This document shows positions 53,464-62,414 of a stretch of 64,000 nucleotides of DNA, piece after piece; position 1 is the first letter of the stretch; each line of letters begins with the position of its first letter. The position numbers were made by a program, and so were the translations under genes. A model generated the notes under the pieces. It was given only the letters and a program-made list of their open reading frames with translations. It was not told the DNA's origin and made no database searches. The stretch is from assembly GCF_947496995.1 (NCBI RefSeq), contig NZ_CANMFD010000001.1, positions 1,608,692-1,672,691 on the forward strand. Direction: 5' to 3'. Source of the stretch: an uncultured Roseibium sp. (lineage in GTDB: Bacteria; Pseudomonadota; Alphaproteobacteria; Rhizobiales; Stappiaceae).

Positions 53464-53948
53464 AATTGCGCACCCCTGAAAATCCTCCCCGGCGAGACGC
53501 GTTGGGCGAGGGAGTGCGTTCAGCCAGACACGGCCGCTACCTGATTTTCTTTCTCCATTCAGGCGACGAGGTCAGAATTATCCGAGTGCTGCACGGAGCG
53601 CGTGATTTGCCGGGCGTATTGGGGTGAGGCTTCAGCACCCTTAACGCGCGTCCAATTTGGACGTTCACCGCTTTTCAATTTCATTCTGAAAGCTGTCGTT
53701 CGCTGCAACACGAACGAAGGTCTGAGCAGGGCGGGAAGCGGGCTTTTGTTGCGCTCTACACTAACGGCAGCTCCGCGGACAAAGTGAGCTTTCGCTGCGG
53801 CTGCGCGAATGTCGGCTATTCCTCTGGTTCTCTTGAATTCTGATAGTGACAGAAATGCAGGGCGCAGATCTGATTGACCGGGTTTTAATTTTCGGATGGT
53901 TTCCACTTGGATACAATCGACACAACAGATGCGAAAAGAAAGATCAAC
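53464..53948. other. Intergenic region between REP element and nucleotidyltransferase gene
   Basis: A 485-base gap. It holds no reading frame with a recognisable domain. The DNA around 53640-53800 contains several GC-rich inverted words and looks like degraded accessory sequence. The promoter of the downstream nucleotidyltransferase gene presumably lies near 53820-53940, where AT content rises. Confidence 0.5.
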
Positions 53949-54743
53949 ATGCGCGGTTCTGGCACCTACGGCGTCGATTATCAGGGCTTCATTGCAACGG
54001 GTGTGATGGCCTCAAATATTCCCGTACCATTTCTCAAGGTTGTCGAAGACGCGACAAAAACGTTGGGCTCGGTGATCGGAGAAGACCTTCACGGATTGCA
54101 TCTTTACGGCAGTGTCGTGACCGGACTTGCCCAAGTGCCGACATCGGATCTGGATGTTCTGGTCGTCCTCCATCGCAAGCCGACTGAGACTTTGACATCC
54201 CAAATCAAGACTGCAGAAGCAGCCCTGTCACATAAGTACTCGAAAGTCGTAAGGGAAGTTGGGGTCGGGGTCACATTTCTTGAGGAAATTCATAGTGATA
54301 TTCACGGAATTGGATGCTTCATCAAGCACCTCTGCGTATGTGTTCTGGGGGAGAGGATGCAGGACTCTTTACCCAAGTTCAAACCTACCCGACAGGTCGC
54401 GAAAGCCTTCAACGGTGACTTCAAAAAAGTCCGCGAGAACTATCTTTTGCTTCTGGAGACGTCACCGACTGACGCAATTTGCAGTCTTGGTGACCGGATA
54501 TCTCGAAAGTTCATCAGAACAGGATTTTCACTTGTCACCGCACGCGAACAGAGTTGGACAACCGATCCAGAAATCGCCTGCGATGCCTTCGCCAAATACT
54601 ATCCGGAAAAAGCTGAAGATATGCGGCGTGTTTTGCAGCTTCCGAACCGACCTGAGTTGAGCAAGGGCGAACTTACGGAGTTATTGATCGGGTTTGGCGG
54701 CTGGCTCGCCCAAGAAGTCGAGCGTGAATTCTCGAAAGACTGA
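53949..54743 (+). CDS. Nucleotidyltransferase-fold protein, ANT(3'')/AadA-like
   Basis: A 264-residue protein with an N-terminal nucleotidyltransferase domain: LHLYGSVVTGLAQVPTSDLDVLVVL carries the G-S and D-x-D catalytic pattern, followed by a C-terminal helical domain. The layout is that of aminoglycoside 3''-adenylyltransferases, but I cannot say that it acts on aminoglycosides. I prefer ATG 53949 (AAGAAAGA seven bases upstream); TTG 53907 is possible. Base composition is lower in GC than neighbours; GrpB-like protein follows. Probably acquired. Confidence 0.72.
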   Translation: MRGSGTYGVDYQGFIATGVMASNIPVPFLKVVEDATKTLGSVIGEDLHGLHLYGSVVTGLAQVPTSDLDVLVVLHRKPTETLTSQIKTAEAALSHKYSKVVREVGVGVTFLEEIHSDIHGIGCFIKHLCVCVLGERMQDSLPKFKPTRQVAKAFNGDFKKVRENYLLLLETSPTDAICSLGDRISRKFIRTGFSLVTAREQSWTTDPEIACDAFAKYYPEKAEDMRRVLQLPNRPELSKGELTELLIGFGGWLAQEVEREFSKD

Positions 54744-54906
54744 TCCAGATTTTGACGGACTCGACTGTTCTGTTTGTCCATAGCTGACGTTAGCTTGGAA
54801 TGCAGCATCCGAAGGACGGGCTCGTTTCAGTCATTCGCTACCCGGTGCAGCGATGTCCGCTTGGGGCCGAAACCTCCAGATGCTGCGCAGCCTATAAAGG
54901 TCTGCT

Positions 54907-55500
54907 ATGAAGAACCATAGCAATGAGATAAGGCAGACAATGTCGATCAAAATTCTTCCTGCCAATCCGAATTGGCCGGCCCAATTTTCAATTATCAAAG
55001 CATTGATTGAGAGAGCCTTACCTGAAGGCGGTTTAATCCATCATATTGGTTCGACCGCAGTACCGAATCTTGTCGCCAAAAATGTCATTGATATCCAGAT
55101 CAGCTTGGCGTCTCTGAAAGACCTCGAAACGGAAGCAATGGTTGCAGCGGGATGTAGCCTCGGTCGGCCAATCTGTGACCATTGTCCACCGGGCATGTCT
55201 TTGCCGCAGGATGAATTGGCTAAACAGTTCTTTCGCTGTAACGAACCATTTGTGGCGAACATACATGTCCGCGAGAAAGGTCGCTTCAACCAGCGCTATC
55301 CACTCCTTTGCCGAGACTACCTTCGCGCACATCCACTGGCAGCAAAGGCATACGGCGCGATTAAGCAACAACTTGCGCTTCACTTTCCGACAGACGAAGA
55401 CGCCTATTACGACATTAAAGATCCAGTCTTTGATCTTCTGATGGTCGGAGCCGAGGACTGGGCGCTTTCAACAGCTTGGCTTCAACCGCCGTCGGACTAG
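54907..55500 (+). CDS. GrpB/UPF0157 family protein
   Basis: A 197-residue member of the GrpB family, a nucleotidyltransferase-like fold. The family signature IHHIGSTAVPNLVAKNVIDIQ is clear, and the C-terminal NQRYPLLCRDYLRAHP segment is typical. Function unknown; it is often found in accessory DNA. Start at 54907 (AAAGG six bases before it) or the ATG at 54940. It follows the ANT-like gene at 163 bases on the same strand, and the lower GC suggests the two arrived together. Confidence 0.85.
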   Translation: MKNHSNEIRQTMSIKILPANPNWPAQFSIIKALIERALPEGGLIHHIGSTAVPNLVAKNVIDIQISLASLKDLETEAMVAAGCSLGRPICDHCPPGMSLPQDELAKQFFRCNEPFVANIHVREKGRFNQRYPLLCRDYLRAHPLAAKAYGAIKQQLALHFPTDEDAYYDIKDPVFDLLMVGAEDWALSTAWLQPPSD

Positions 55501-55878
55501 AGGACGATGAACTGTGCTTTGCAGGATGCGGACTTTCATTTGAATTGTTGGAACGGCAGTAAAGTCCGCTCTGCCGACTTTACCGAGTGCCTTGGCTTAG
55601 CGGTTGTCGCGAATGTCTCCTGCGACAGGTTGCACCGCAGCTACATGGGGGCGGACGAACGGCAGCAAAGGGCCGAAAGCGTCCCTGGAATTTTTTCGGT
55701 TTGATTTCCGCTTGGCAGCTTGCTCATCCGCAAGTCGCCTTCATATCCGGTCTGATGCATCTTCCAAAAGCCCCAACGACCCTCCGCCCCATTCCCCAAA
55801 CAACCGGTTCAGCTTGCGTTCATGTGAAATTGATTACACCTTGCCCAACACTTCGTGAGCAGAACCGGAATCGAACCC
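55501..55878. other. Intergenic region before the FeuN-like gene
   Basis: 378 bases with no supportable gene. The open frame 55507-55704 lacks domain and ribosome-binding site. Composition goes back toward GC-rich from about 55850. The right edge must hold the promoter of the feuN-feuP-feuQ group. Confidence 0.5.
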
Positions 55879-56130
55879 GTGAAACACATATTTGTCATTC
55901 TTGTCCTCCTTTTCGCCGCGGTGGGACCGGCGCAGGCGGCCTGTCTGTCGGACGCCGCGGCCCGCAAGGTCGTTGCCAGCGGCCAGGCGGCTTCGCTGGG
56001 GTCCGTCAAGGGCCGGGTTCAGGGGGAAATCCTGAAGGCCCAGCTGTGTGAGCAGGGCGGGGGCTATGTCTATGTTCTTTCGGTCAAGAACGGCGGCAAG
56101 GTGACGACGGTCACAGTCAGCGCCCGCTAG
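55879..56130 (+). CDS. feuN: FeuN-like small periplasmic protein (PepSY-like)
   Basis: An 83-residue secreted protein with signal peptide (KHIFVILVLLFAAVGPAQAA) and a mature part CLSDAAARKVVASGQAASLGSVKGRVQGEILKAQLCEQGGGYVYVLSVKNGGKVTTVTVSAR of PepSY-like size and shape. It lies directly ahead of a FeuP/FeuQ-like pair. In Sinorhizobium, FeuN is a small periplasmic inhibitor of the FeuQ kinase encoded just upstream of feuP. The call depends on position, size and topology. GTG 55879 is preferred over GTG 55855 because it begins the signal peptide. Confidence 0.7.
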   Translation: MKHIFVILVLLFAAVGPAQAACLSDAAARKVVASGQAASLGSVKGRVQGEILKAQLCEQGGGYVYVLSVKNGGKVTTVTVSAR

Positions 56131-56209
56131 ATGGACGATCAAGGTGCCGGCCCCGCGCATGCGTGGGGGCCGCCGGGTCATTTCACTGAACTTCGAAAAG
56201 TCGGAACTC

Positions 56210-56878
56210 ATGCGCATTCTTGTTGTTGAAGACGATACCGATCTGAACCGCCAGATCGTCACCGCTCTGGAAGAAGCCGGCTATGTGGTCGACAGTGCGA
56301 CCGATGGGGAGGACGGGCATTATCTGGGCGACACCGAACCCTATGACGCGGTTGTGCTGGATCTCGGCCTCCCGACGCTGGACGGGTTGTCGGTTCTGGA
56401 AACCTGGCGCCGCGACGGCAGGACGATGCCGGTGCTGATCCTCACCGCCCGGGACCGCTGGTCGGACAAGGTCGCAGGGATCGATGCCGGTGCGGACGAT
56501 TACGTCGCCAAGCCCTTTCACATGGAGGAAGTGCTGGCGAGGGTCCGCGCGCTTGTCCGCCGGGCGGCCGGTCATGCCTCCAACGAGCTGACCTGCGGTT
56601 CCGTGCGTCTCGACCTGCGCGCAGGCAAGGTCACCGTGGACGGCTCGGCGATCAAGCTGACCTCCCATGAATACCGGCTGCTGTCCTATCTGCTGCATCA
56701 TCAGGGCAAGGTGATCTCACGAACGGAACTCACCGAACATCTGTACGATCAGGATTTCGACCGCGATTCCAACACGGTCGAGGTTTTTGTCGGCCGTTTG
56801 CGCAAGAAGATCGGCTCGGATCTGATCGAAACCATCCGGGGTCTCGGGTACCGTCTGGGAGCAGACGGTGACAAGTGA
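56210..56878 (+). CDS. feuP: OmpR-family response regulator (FeuP-like)
   Basis: A 222-residue regulator. Receiver domain with acidic pair VVEDDTDLN, phosphoacceptor Asp51 in AVVLDLGLP, and VAKPFHM lysine; C-terminal winged helix (EYRLLSYLLHHQGKVISRTELTEHLYDQDFDRDSNTVEVFVGRLRKKIG). The sequence follows the rhizobial FeuP/PhoP group. It overlaps the kinase gene by 11 bases. In S. meliloti the FeuP/FeuQ system controls the cyclic-glucan exporter ndvA under low osmolarity; which target it has here is open. Confidence 0.88.
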   Translation: MRILVVEDDTDLNRQIVTALEEAGYVVDSATDGEDGHYLGDTEPYDAVVLDLGLPTLDGLSVLETWRRDGRTMPVLILTARDRWSDKVAGIDAGADDYVAKPFHMEEVLARVRALVRRAAGHASNELTCGSVRLDLRAGKVTVDGSAIKLTSHEYRLLSYLLHHQGKVISRTELTEHLYDQDFDRDSNTVEVFVGRLRKKIGSDLIETIRGLGYRLGADGDK

Positions 56879-58292
56879 GGCTTCAACCGCGGGGGAGCCT
56901 CAAACGGTCCGCAAGCCGCAGCGCTCGCTTGCCGCGCGTCTTGTGTTCGTTGCCGCTGTCTGGTCCACCGTCGCGCTTGCCCTGGCTGGTGTCTTTCTGG
57001 TGAGCCTCTACCAGCGGGCAAGCGAGCGCGCCTTCGACAGTCAGCTTGAAATTCACATCAACGCGCTGATTTCCGGAATGCTGGAGACGGATGCCGCAGA
57101 TGACGGGGCGAGCGCCACGCTGTCGGTGGCGGACTACAGCGGCGATCCCCGCTTTTCCCTGCCGCTGTCCGGCTGGTACTGGACAGTTCGCCGGGCAGGC
57201 AACGCGGAAATTATCGGAGCCTCCAAATCGCTGGTGGGCGATCCTCTCAACGTGCCGGCCATCGGTGATAAGGAGAGCAGTGCCGGGTTCGTTGCCGGAC
57301 CGGGCGGAGACGAAATCCGCGTCCTGCAACAGAACATCTCGGTCGGGGAGACGCCTTACATCATTGCCGTTGCAGCCGCGACGGCGGACTTCTGGGCCGA
57401 TATCTACGAATTCGGCCGTATGGTCGCGCTGACCTTGTGCATTGTCGGCCTCGGCCTGATCCTGGCGATCTTCCTGCAGGTCCGCATCGGGTTGAAACCG
57501 CTTGCCCGCCTGGGCGCTTCGCTTTCGGCCGTCCGTCAGGGCGAAGCCGAGCGCATCGATGAGGCCCTGCCTCGGGAAATTGCGCCGCTGGCGGTGGAAC
57601 TGAACGCGCTCATCGGCTCCAACAAGGAGATCGTCGAGCGGGCGCGCACCCATGTCGGCAATCTGGCGCACGGACTGAAGACGCCGCTGTCGGTGATTTC
57701 CAACGAAGCCCGCACCGCCGGAGGGCCACTGGCGGACAAGGTTTCCGAACAGGCGCAGATCATGTCCACCCAGATACAGCATCATCTGGAGCGCGCACGC
57801 ATGGCGGCGCAGCGCCGGGTGATCGGCGTCTCGTGCGAAACGGAGCCCGTGCTGTCCCGGCTGATTCGCGCCATGAACAAGATCTACCAGGACAACGGCA
57901 TTGCCGTCGGCTTTGAGCAGAGCGGCGAGATCCGCTTTCGCGGCGAAAGCCAGGACCTGGAGGAAATGGGCGGCAATCTCATCGACAATGCCTGCAAGTG
58001 GGCTGCCGCCCGGGTTTCGGTGACGGTTGCCTCCCTGATCGACCCGGCGACCAATCGGGACATGTTCACGATTACCGTGGAAGACGACGGTCCCGGACTG
58101 ACGCTCGAAGAGCGGGCAGAGGCGGTCAAACGCGGCAGAAGGCTTGACGAAACCGTGCCAGGCACCGGGCTGGGCCTGTCGATCGTGGCCGATCTTGCCG
58201 CGCTTTACGGCGGTACGCTCGAGCTGGACGGATCGGCGCTGGGCGGCCTGAAAGCCAGACTGACCTTGCCGGCGCTTGTCGACAGACGATAG
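56868..58292 (+). CDS. feuQ: Sensor histidine kinase (FeuQ-like)
   Basis: A 474-residue membrane kinase. Two membrane helices (about 27-48 and 185-208) enclose a periplasmic domain of ~135 residues; HAMP-like linker; HisKA motif GNLAHGLKTPLSVI with phosphoacceptor His268; HATPase motifs NLIDNACKWA, EDDGPGLTLEER and GTGLGLSIV. Starts at GTG 56868 with GGGAG six bases upstream, overlapping feuP by 11 bases. The H-box form LAHGLKTPL is shared with PhoQ/FeuQ-type kinases. The periplasmic domain would be the contact site of the FeuN-like protein. Confidence 0.9.
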   Translation: MTSEASTAGEPQTVRKPQRSLAARLVFVAAVWSTVALALAGVFLVSLYQRASERAFDSQLEIHINALISGMLETDAADDGASATLSVADYSGDPRFSLPLSGWYWTVRRAGNAEIIGASKSLVGDPLNVPAIGDKESSAGFVAGPGGDEIRVLQQNISVGETPYIIAVAAATADFWADIYEFGRMVALTLCIVGLGLILAIFLQVRIGLKPLARLGASLSAVRQGEAERIDEALPREIAPLAVELNALIGSNKEIVERARTHVGNLAHGLKTPLSVISNEARTAGGPLADKVSEQAQIMSTQIQHHLERARMAAQRRVIGVSCETEPVLSRLIRAMNKIYQDNGIAVGFEQSGEIRFRGESQDLEEMGGNLIDNACKWAAARVSVTVASLIDPATNRDMFTITVEDDGPGLTLEERAEAVKRGRRLDETVPGTGLGLSIVADLAALYGGTLELDGSALGGLKARLTLPALVDRR

Positions 58293-58532
58293 GGACCGGA
58301 CGAAAAGAAATGTGATGAAAATTGACGCAGATAGTGGCGTCAAAGACTGTATGAAGGCCAAGTTCGGCCACAAATTGAAAATAACAAAGGTTCATCTGCG
58401 GGTTCTGACCGGCTTCCATGATCATCCCGTGCCCTGGTGGCGCGATCGGGGACGCCGGATCGAGACATCGGTCCGCTGTCCCGGTGCCGGGAGAGCCTGC
58501 CTTGAAACTGATTGCTCCGGGAGCTTTCGAGC

Positions 58533-58970
58533 ATGTTTTTGCGCGGTGCCACATGTGTTGCTCTTGCCATCCTTCTGGCAGGATGCTCCATGACGTCCAA
58601 TTCAAGCGACACCGCCGGATTGGGGTCGTTCTTTGGCGATCCGAAATCCGGTGTGGCCGGGTCCGAGGCGAATACAGCCATTTCCGTACTGGTGAACAAC
58701 GAACTCGGCGAAGCGCTCGAGCCTTCCGACCGCCGTGCGGCGGAAGATGCGCAGGACCGGGCCCTGCGGGCGCGGGGCCTGGGCGTTTCGGTTGCCTGGC
58801 AGAACGAGCGCACCGGCCGCAGCGGCCAGGTGCGTCCCGGTCCGGTCTATTTCGTCAACGAGACGAGCTGTCGGGAATTCACCCACGAGATGGTTCTGCA
58901 GGGACGTGTTCTGCAGGCCAGAGGCACGGCCTGCGAAACCGATCGCGGTGCATGGCAGGTGATCGGTTGA
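58533..58970 (+). CDS. Surface-antigen-like lipoprotein (RT0821/Lpp0805 type)
   Basis: A 145-residue lipoprotein. The signal ends in ILLAGCSM, a lipobox (LAGC). The C-terminal half VSVAWQNERTGRSGQVRPGPVYFVNETSCREFTHEMVLQGRVLQARGTACETDRGAWQVI follows the 17-kDa surface antigen/RT0821 family, with two cysteines likely forming a disulfide. It would sit in the outer membrane or periplasm. The gene begins 240 bases after feuQ, with its own likely promoter. Function unknown. Confidence 0.85.
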   Translation: MFLRGATCVALAILLAGCSMTSNSSDTAGLGSFFGDPKSGVAGSEANTAISVLVNNELGEALEPSDRRAAEDAQDRALRARGLGVSVAWQNERTGRSGQVRPGPVYFVNETSCREFTHEMVLQGRVLQARGTACETDRGAWQVIG

Positions 58971-59105
58971 ACAGGGGCTGCGGGCAGGCTCGCAGCGGGC
59001 CTTCCGGTCAACCGTGTGTTTCCAAAACCTGAAATTATTCTCAACACTTAGTTAAACCTTATGGCGCTAATATCGTCCGGATTCGGATCGCGATTGACGC
59101 TGTGA

Positions 59106-60581
59106 ATGACAAATTCTGACCAGCTTGAACATAAAATCAAATCCTATCTGAGCAGTCTCAGGCCGCAGGCGGTCGAGGCTTTGGTCCGGAATATGGAACG
59201 GGCCCAATTTCAGAAGAATCCCGATCCCAACCTTCAGGTCATTCTTACCGCGGCTCTTGGTCTCCTGCGCACTCCGGGTGCGCTGACGCCGGAAATCGAC
59301 GGCGGCATCCAGAGACGAAACCAGATCCAGCGCATGTTCTTCTCGCCGCTGGAGGACTTTCTGATCAACGAAACCCTACCGATCCGGCAGGAAGCCCGCA
59401 TCAACCGGAACATGCTCAACCGTGTCTGGAAATGGCTCGGACGCGATCTCATGCCGGACGATTTCCAGACCGTTCTGGAACAGGCAGGCAACACGAAGGT
59501 CAGCGGCGAGCGGGTTGCCGCACTCGTTCAGGCCCTGCGCACCCGGTCCGTGGACGCCGTCGGCGAAGCGCTGCACCGCTGCGAGGTTTCCGATACGCAG
59601 CGGCGCCGGATGGGCATCGAACTCGGCGGAGAACGCGGCATTGCCGAACTCAGGGACATACAGAAGATTTTTTCCGCCGAGCGCTGGCTCGTGCCGTTTC
59701 TGCAGAACATTCCCGAACGCATCAACGAACAAAGGCTGAAGCGCGACACGGATGTCCTGCGGCTGGTGGACAAATGCTCGTACCGGTTTCCCGACCATGT
59801 CTCCGTCATCGCCGCCGCTCTGGTTGATCGCGCCGACGCGCCGGCGGCCCTGTGCAGTTTTGCCGGTCGCCTTGCCGGTGACGACGATCCCAAGGCAATC
59901 GAGAAGTCTCAGTTCGCGCCGTTTGTCGATGTCGTGATGAGCGAGGCCGAACGGCTTCAGATCCTGGCGCTCGAGCATTGCAAGAACAATCCGGATCCGG
60001 TCGCCTTTTCGCAGGCGCTGCTGGAATATCATTCGCTGGTGCGCGGTGTCGAACGGGACATGGATCTGTCCGTCTCCGGCAAGTGGCACAAGCGTCTGGC
60101 GGAAACCAAGCGCAGCCTGTCCAACGTTGTGACGACGGAGCTGAACAACGCCCATGGGGCTGTCCGAAAGGCGCTCCAGGTGCCGAAATTCGACCAGGCC
60201 GGCAAACTGCAGATCGACCAGGAAGCCATCGACGACGCGGTGCGGACACTGCGCGTGGTGAACATGGTCCGCAACGCCTCCGAGACCTTTGCCGTCAACG
60301 AGGTCGGCAAGCGGACCCGGCAGGCTGTCGAGCAGACGCTGGAAATCGTCACCCGGTCGCAAATCTCCGATCTCGGCAAGGCCCGGGGCCGGCAATTGCA
60401 GGCCCACCTGGCCGCCGCCGATGTGGCGATCATGCTGTCGGAGATCTATTTCGGCTCAGAATATGCCAACCAGCTCCGCCGCAGCCGCCAGGCTGCCGTC
60501 GCCAAGGCGCGGAAATTGACAGCGTCAGTCCAGGGCAATCCGGAGCGCAAGCTGGTGGCCCACGCATTGGGCAGCAGATAG
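59106..60581 (+). CDS. Conserved hypothetical protein, 491 residues
   Basis: A soluble, mainly helical protein with no signal peptide or membrane segment and no motif that I recognise. Long amphipathic helices dominate, for example the RRNQIQRMFFSPLEDFLI and KWHKRLAETKRSLSNVVTTELNNAHGAVRKAL regions; the C-terminus is basic. It lies between the FeuQ/lipoprotein genes and ccmI, on the same strand. Upstream is an AT-rich promoter-like region (59030-59100). It probably belongs to a conserved alphaproteobacterial group, but no function can be given. Confidence 0.75.
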   Translation: MTNSDQLEHKIKSYLSSLRPQAVEALVRNMERAQFQKNPDPNLQVILTAALGLLRTPGALTPEIDGGIQRRNQIQRMFFSPLEDFLINETLPIRQEARINRNMLNRVWKWLGRDLMPDDFQTVLEQAGNTKVSGERVAALVQALRTRSVDAVGEALHRCEVSDTQRRRMGIELGGERGIAELRDIQKIFSAERWLVPFLQNIPERINEQRLKRDTDVLRLVDKCSYRFPDHVSVIAAALVDRADAPAALCSFAGRLAGDDDPKAIEKSQFAPFVDVVMSEAERLQILALEHCKNNPDPVAFSQALLEYHSLVRGVERDMDLSVSGKWHKRLAETKRSLSNVVTTELNNAHGAVRKALQVPKFDQAGKLQIDQEAIDDAVRTLRVVNMVRNASETFAVNEVGKRTRQAVEQTLEIVTRSQISDLGKARGRQLQAHLAAADVAIMLSEIYFGSEYANQLRRSRQAAVAKARKLTASVQGNPERKLVAHALGSR

Positions 60582-60692
60582 CTTCCGGCCGTTTTTCCTT
60601 CTTTTCGCCGTATCTGACGGCCTGAGCCGCGACCGCCGGTCACAGTGGTGCCATCTTGCTTTTGCCGGGATTGGGCGGTCTATAGTGCACCC

Positions 60693-61844
60693 ATGGTATT
60701 TTGGATCCTTATCGCTGTCATGACGGCCGTCGCCGCCCTGTCCGTGCTTGTGCCTTTGTCGAGAGCCCGGCGTTCGGCGGACACCCCGTCCGGGAACGCG
60801 GACGAGGCCGTTTATCGCGATCAGCTCAGCGCCATCGAGGCGGAGTTGAAACGTGGTTTGATCGAGCCGGAAGCGGCCGGCGCGGCGCGCACGGAAATTG
60901 CCCGGCGGCTGCTCAACGCGCATGACGCCCACGGGCAGGAAACCGGCAGAGGCTCCCGGGGACCAGGACTGAAATTTGCCCAGGGAGTGGCACTGGTCGG
61001 GCTGCCGGCCGTGGCGGTCGGCATTTATCTTCTCTTCGGAGCCCCGGATCTGCCCGACGCCCCGCTCTCCGCCAGGCTCGAAGCGCCGGCGGAAGAGCAA
61101 TCGGTGGATGTTCTCATTGCCCGGGTCGAGCGACATCTGTCGGAAAATCCGGAAGACGGACAGGGATGGGTGGTGATTGCACCGGTCTATCTGTCGATCG
61201 GCCGGCCGCAGGAGTCCGCCCGGGCCTATGCCCAGGCAATTCGCCTTCTCGGGCCGAGACAGGACTGGCTCACCGATATGGGCGAGGCGATGGTCATCGC
61301 CAACCAGGGGCTTGTCCCGGCAGAAGCGCGGCAGGCTTTTGAGCAGGCTGCTGCGATGGATGCAACTGCCGTCAAGCCACGCTTTTTCCTGGCGCTTGCC
61401 CTGGGGCAGGAAGGTAAAAAAGCAGAGGCGATCGAAGCCTGGCGCAATCTTTTGGCAGGCGCCGAGGGCACGGAAGCCTGGGTAGGCGCCGCGCGCAATG
61501 AACTGGCGGAGCTTTCAGGGTCTGACGGGCCATCGGATCCCGGCAGTCAAACGCCTGCGCCACGCGGACCGTCACAGGAGGATGTTGCTGCATCGCAGGA
61601 CATGAGCCCGGTGGACAGACAGGCAATGATCCGCGGGATGGTCGCAGGCCTCGCCGAACGGCTCGCCAATGAGGGTGGGTCCGCATCGGAATGGAAGCAG
61701 CTGATACAGGCCTACGTCGTCCTGGGCGACAGACAGAGCGCGGAAAAGGCGCTTGAGGAAGCACAAGCCGCTTATGCCGACAAGCCAGAGGATTTGTCCT
61801 CAATCAAGGACGTGGCAAGGCAACTTGGTTTAACAGGATCTTGA
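60693..61844 (+). CDS. ccmI: Cytochrome c maturation protein CcmI (CycH)
   Basis: A 383-residue protein. Two membrane helices bracket a coiled-coil region: [21 protein letters not shown] near the start and [20 protein letters not shown] near 110. The C-terminal periplasmic part has TPR-like helical repeats ([34 protein letters not shown]...). CcmI holds apocytochrome c and delivers it to the heme ligation complex with CcmF and CcmH. It leads the ccmI-ccmE-ccmF order expected in this group. ATG 60693 lacks a strong Shine-Dalgarno. Confidence 0.93.
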   Translation: MVFWILIAVMTAVAALSVLVPLSRARRSADTPSGNADEAVYRDQLSAIEAELKRGLIEPEAAGAARTEIARRLLNAHDAHGQETGRGSRGPGLKFAQGVALVGLPAVAVGIYLLFGAPDLPDAPLSARLEAPAEEQSVDVLIARVERHLSENPEDGQGWVVIAPVYLSIGRPQESARAYAQAIRLLGPRQDWLTDMGEAMVIANQGLVPAEARQAFEQAAAMDATAVKPRFFLALALGQEGKKAEAIEAWRNLLAGAEGTEAWVGAARNELAELSGSDGPSDPGSQTPAPRGPSQEDVAASQDMSPVDRQAMIRGMVAGLAERLANEGGSASEWKQLIQAYVVLGDRQSAEKALEEAQAAYADKPEDLSSIKDVARQLGLTGS

Positions 61845-61905
61845 GAAAAGAAGAGACTTCCGCGCCTCAAGGGGCAGCAGGCAGCGGAAAGCGGGCGGAA
61901 AAGAA

Positions 61906-62355
61906 ATGACACGCAAACAAAGAAGGTTGACCCTTATCGGCACGGCGGGTGTGGTTCTCGCCACGGCGTTCGGTCTGATCCTGTTTGCTCTCTATGACGA
62001 ACTCGTTTTCTTTCAGAGCCCGACCGATATCGCCCTCACGCCTTTACCGCCCGGACAGCGAATCCGGTTGGGCGGTCTGGTCGAGGACGGCTCGGTCGTG
62101 CGCTCCGACAATGCGGAAGTTAGTTTTCGTGTCACCGACATGGAGAACACGGTAGCGGTGACCTATAAAGGAATATTGCCGGACCTCTTCCGCGAAGGGC
62201 AGGGTGTGGTGACCGAAGGGTTTGTCAATCCGGCCGGGGTCTTCGTCGCCGACAGCGTGCTTGCGAAGCACGATGAAAACTACATACCCAAGGAAGTGGC
62301 CGAAGCGCTGAAGAAACAGGGCCATTGGCAGGGCGAAAACGCTGCGGCCAACTGA
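61906..62355 (+). CDS. ccmE: Cytochrome c maturation heme chaperone CcmE
   Basis: A 149-residue heme chaperone with one N-terminal membrane helix ([22 protein letters not shown]) and a beta-barrel domain. The heme-binding motif is HDENY with His122, which binds heme covalently, and Tyr126. It passes heme from the CcmABCD complex to CcmF. It begins 61 bases after ccmI and is followed by ccmF. Confidence 0.97.
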   Translation: MTRKQRRLTLIGTAGVVLATAFGLILFALYDELVFFQSPTDIALTPLPPGQRIRLGGLVEDGSVVRSDNAEVSFRVTDMENTVAVTYKGILPDLFREGQGVVTEGFVNPAGVFVADSVLAKHDENYIPKEVAEALKKQGHWQGENAAAN

Positions 62356-62414
62356 CATTACAGGTTTGTGACCTTGTGGGTCCATGATCTGCTGAACGGA
62401 ATCTGGGAGGGTCA

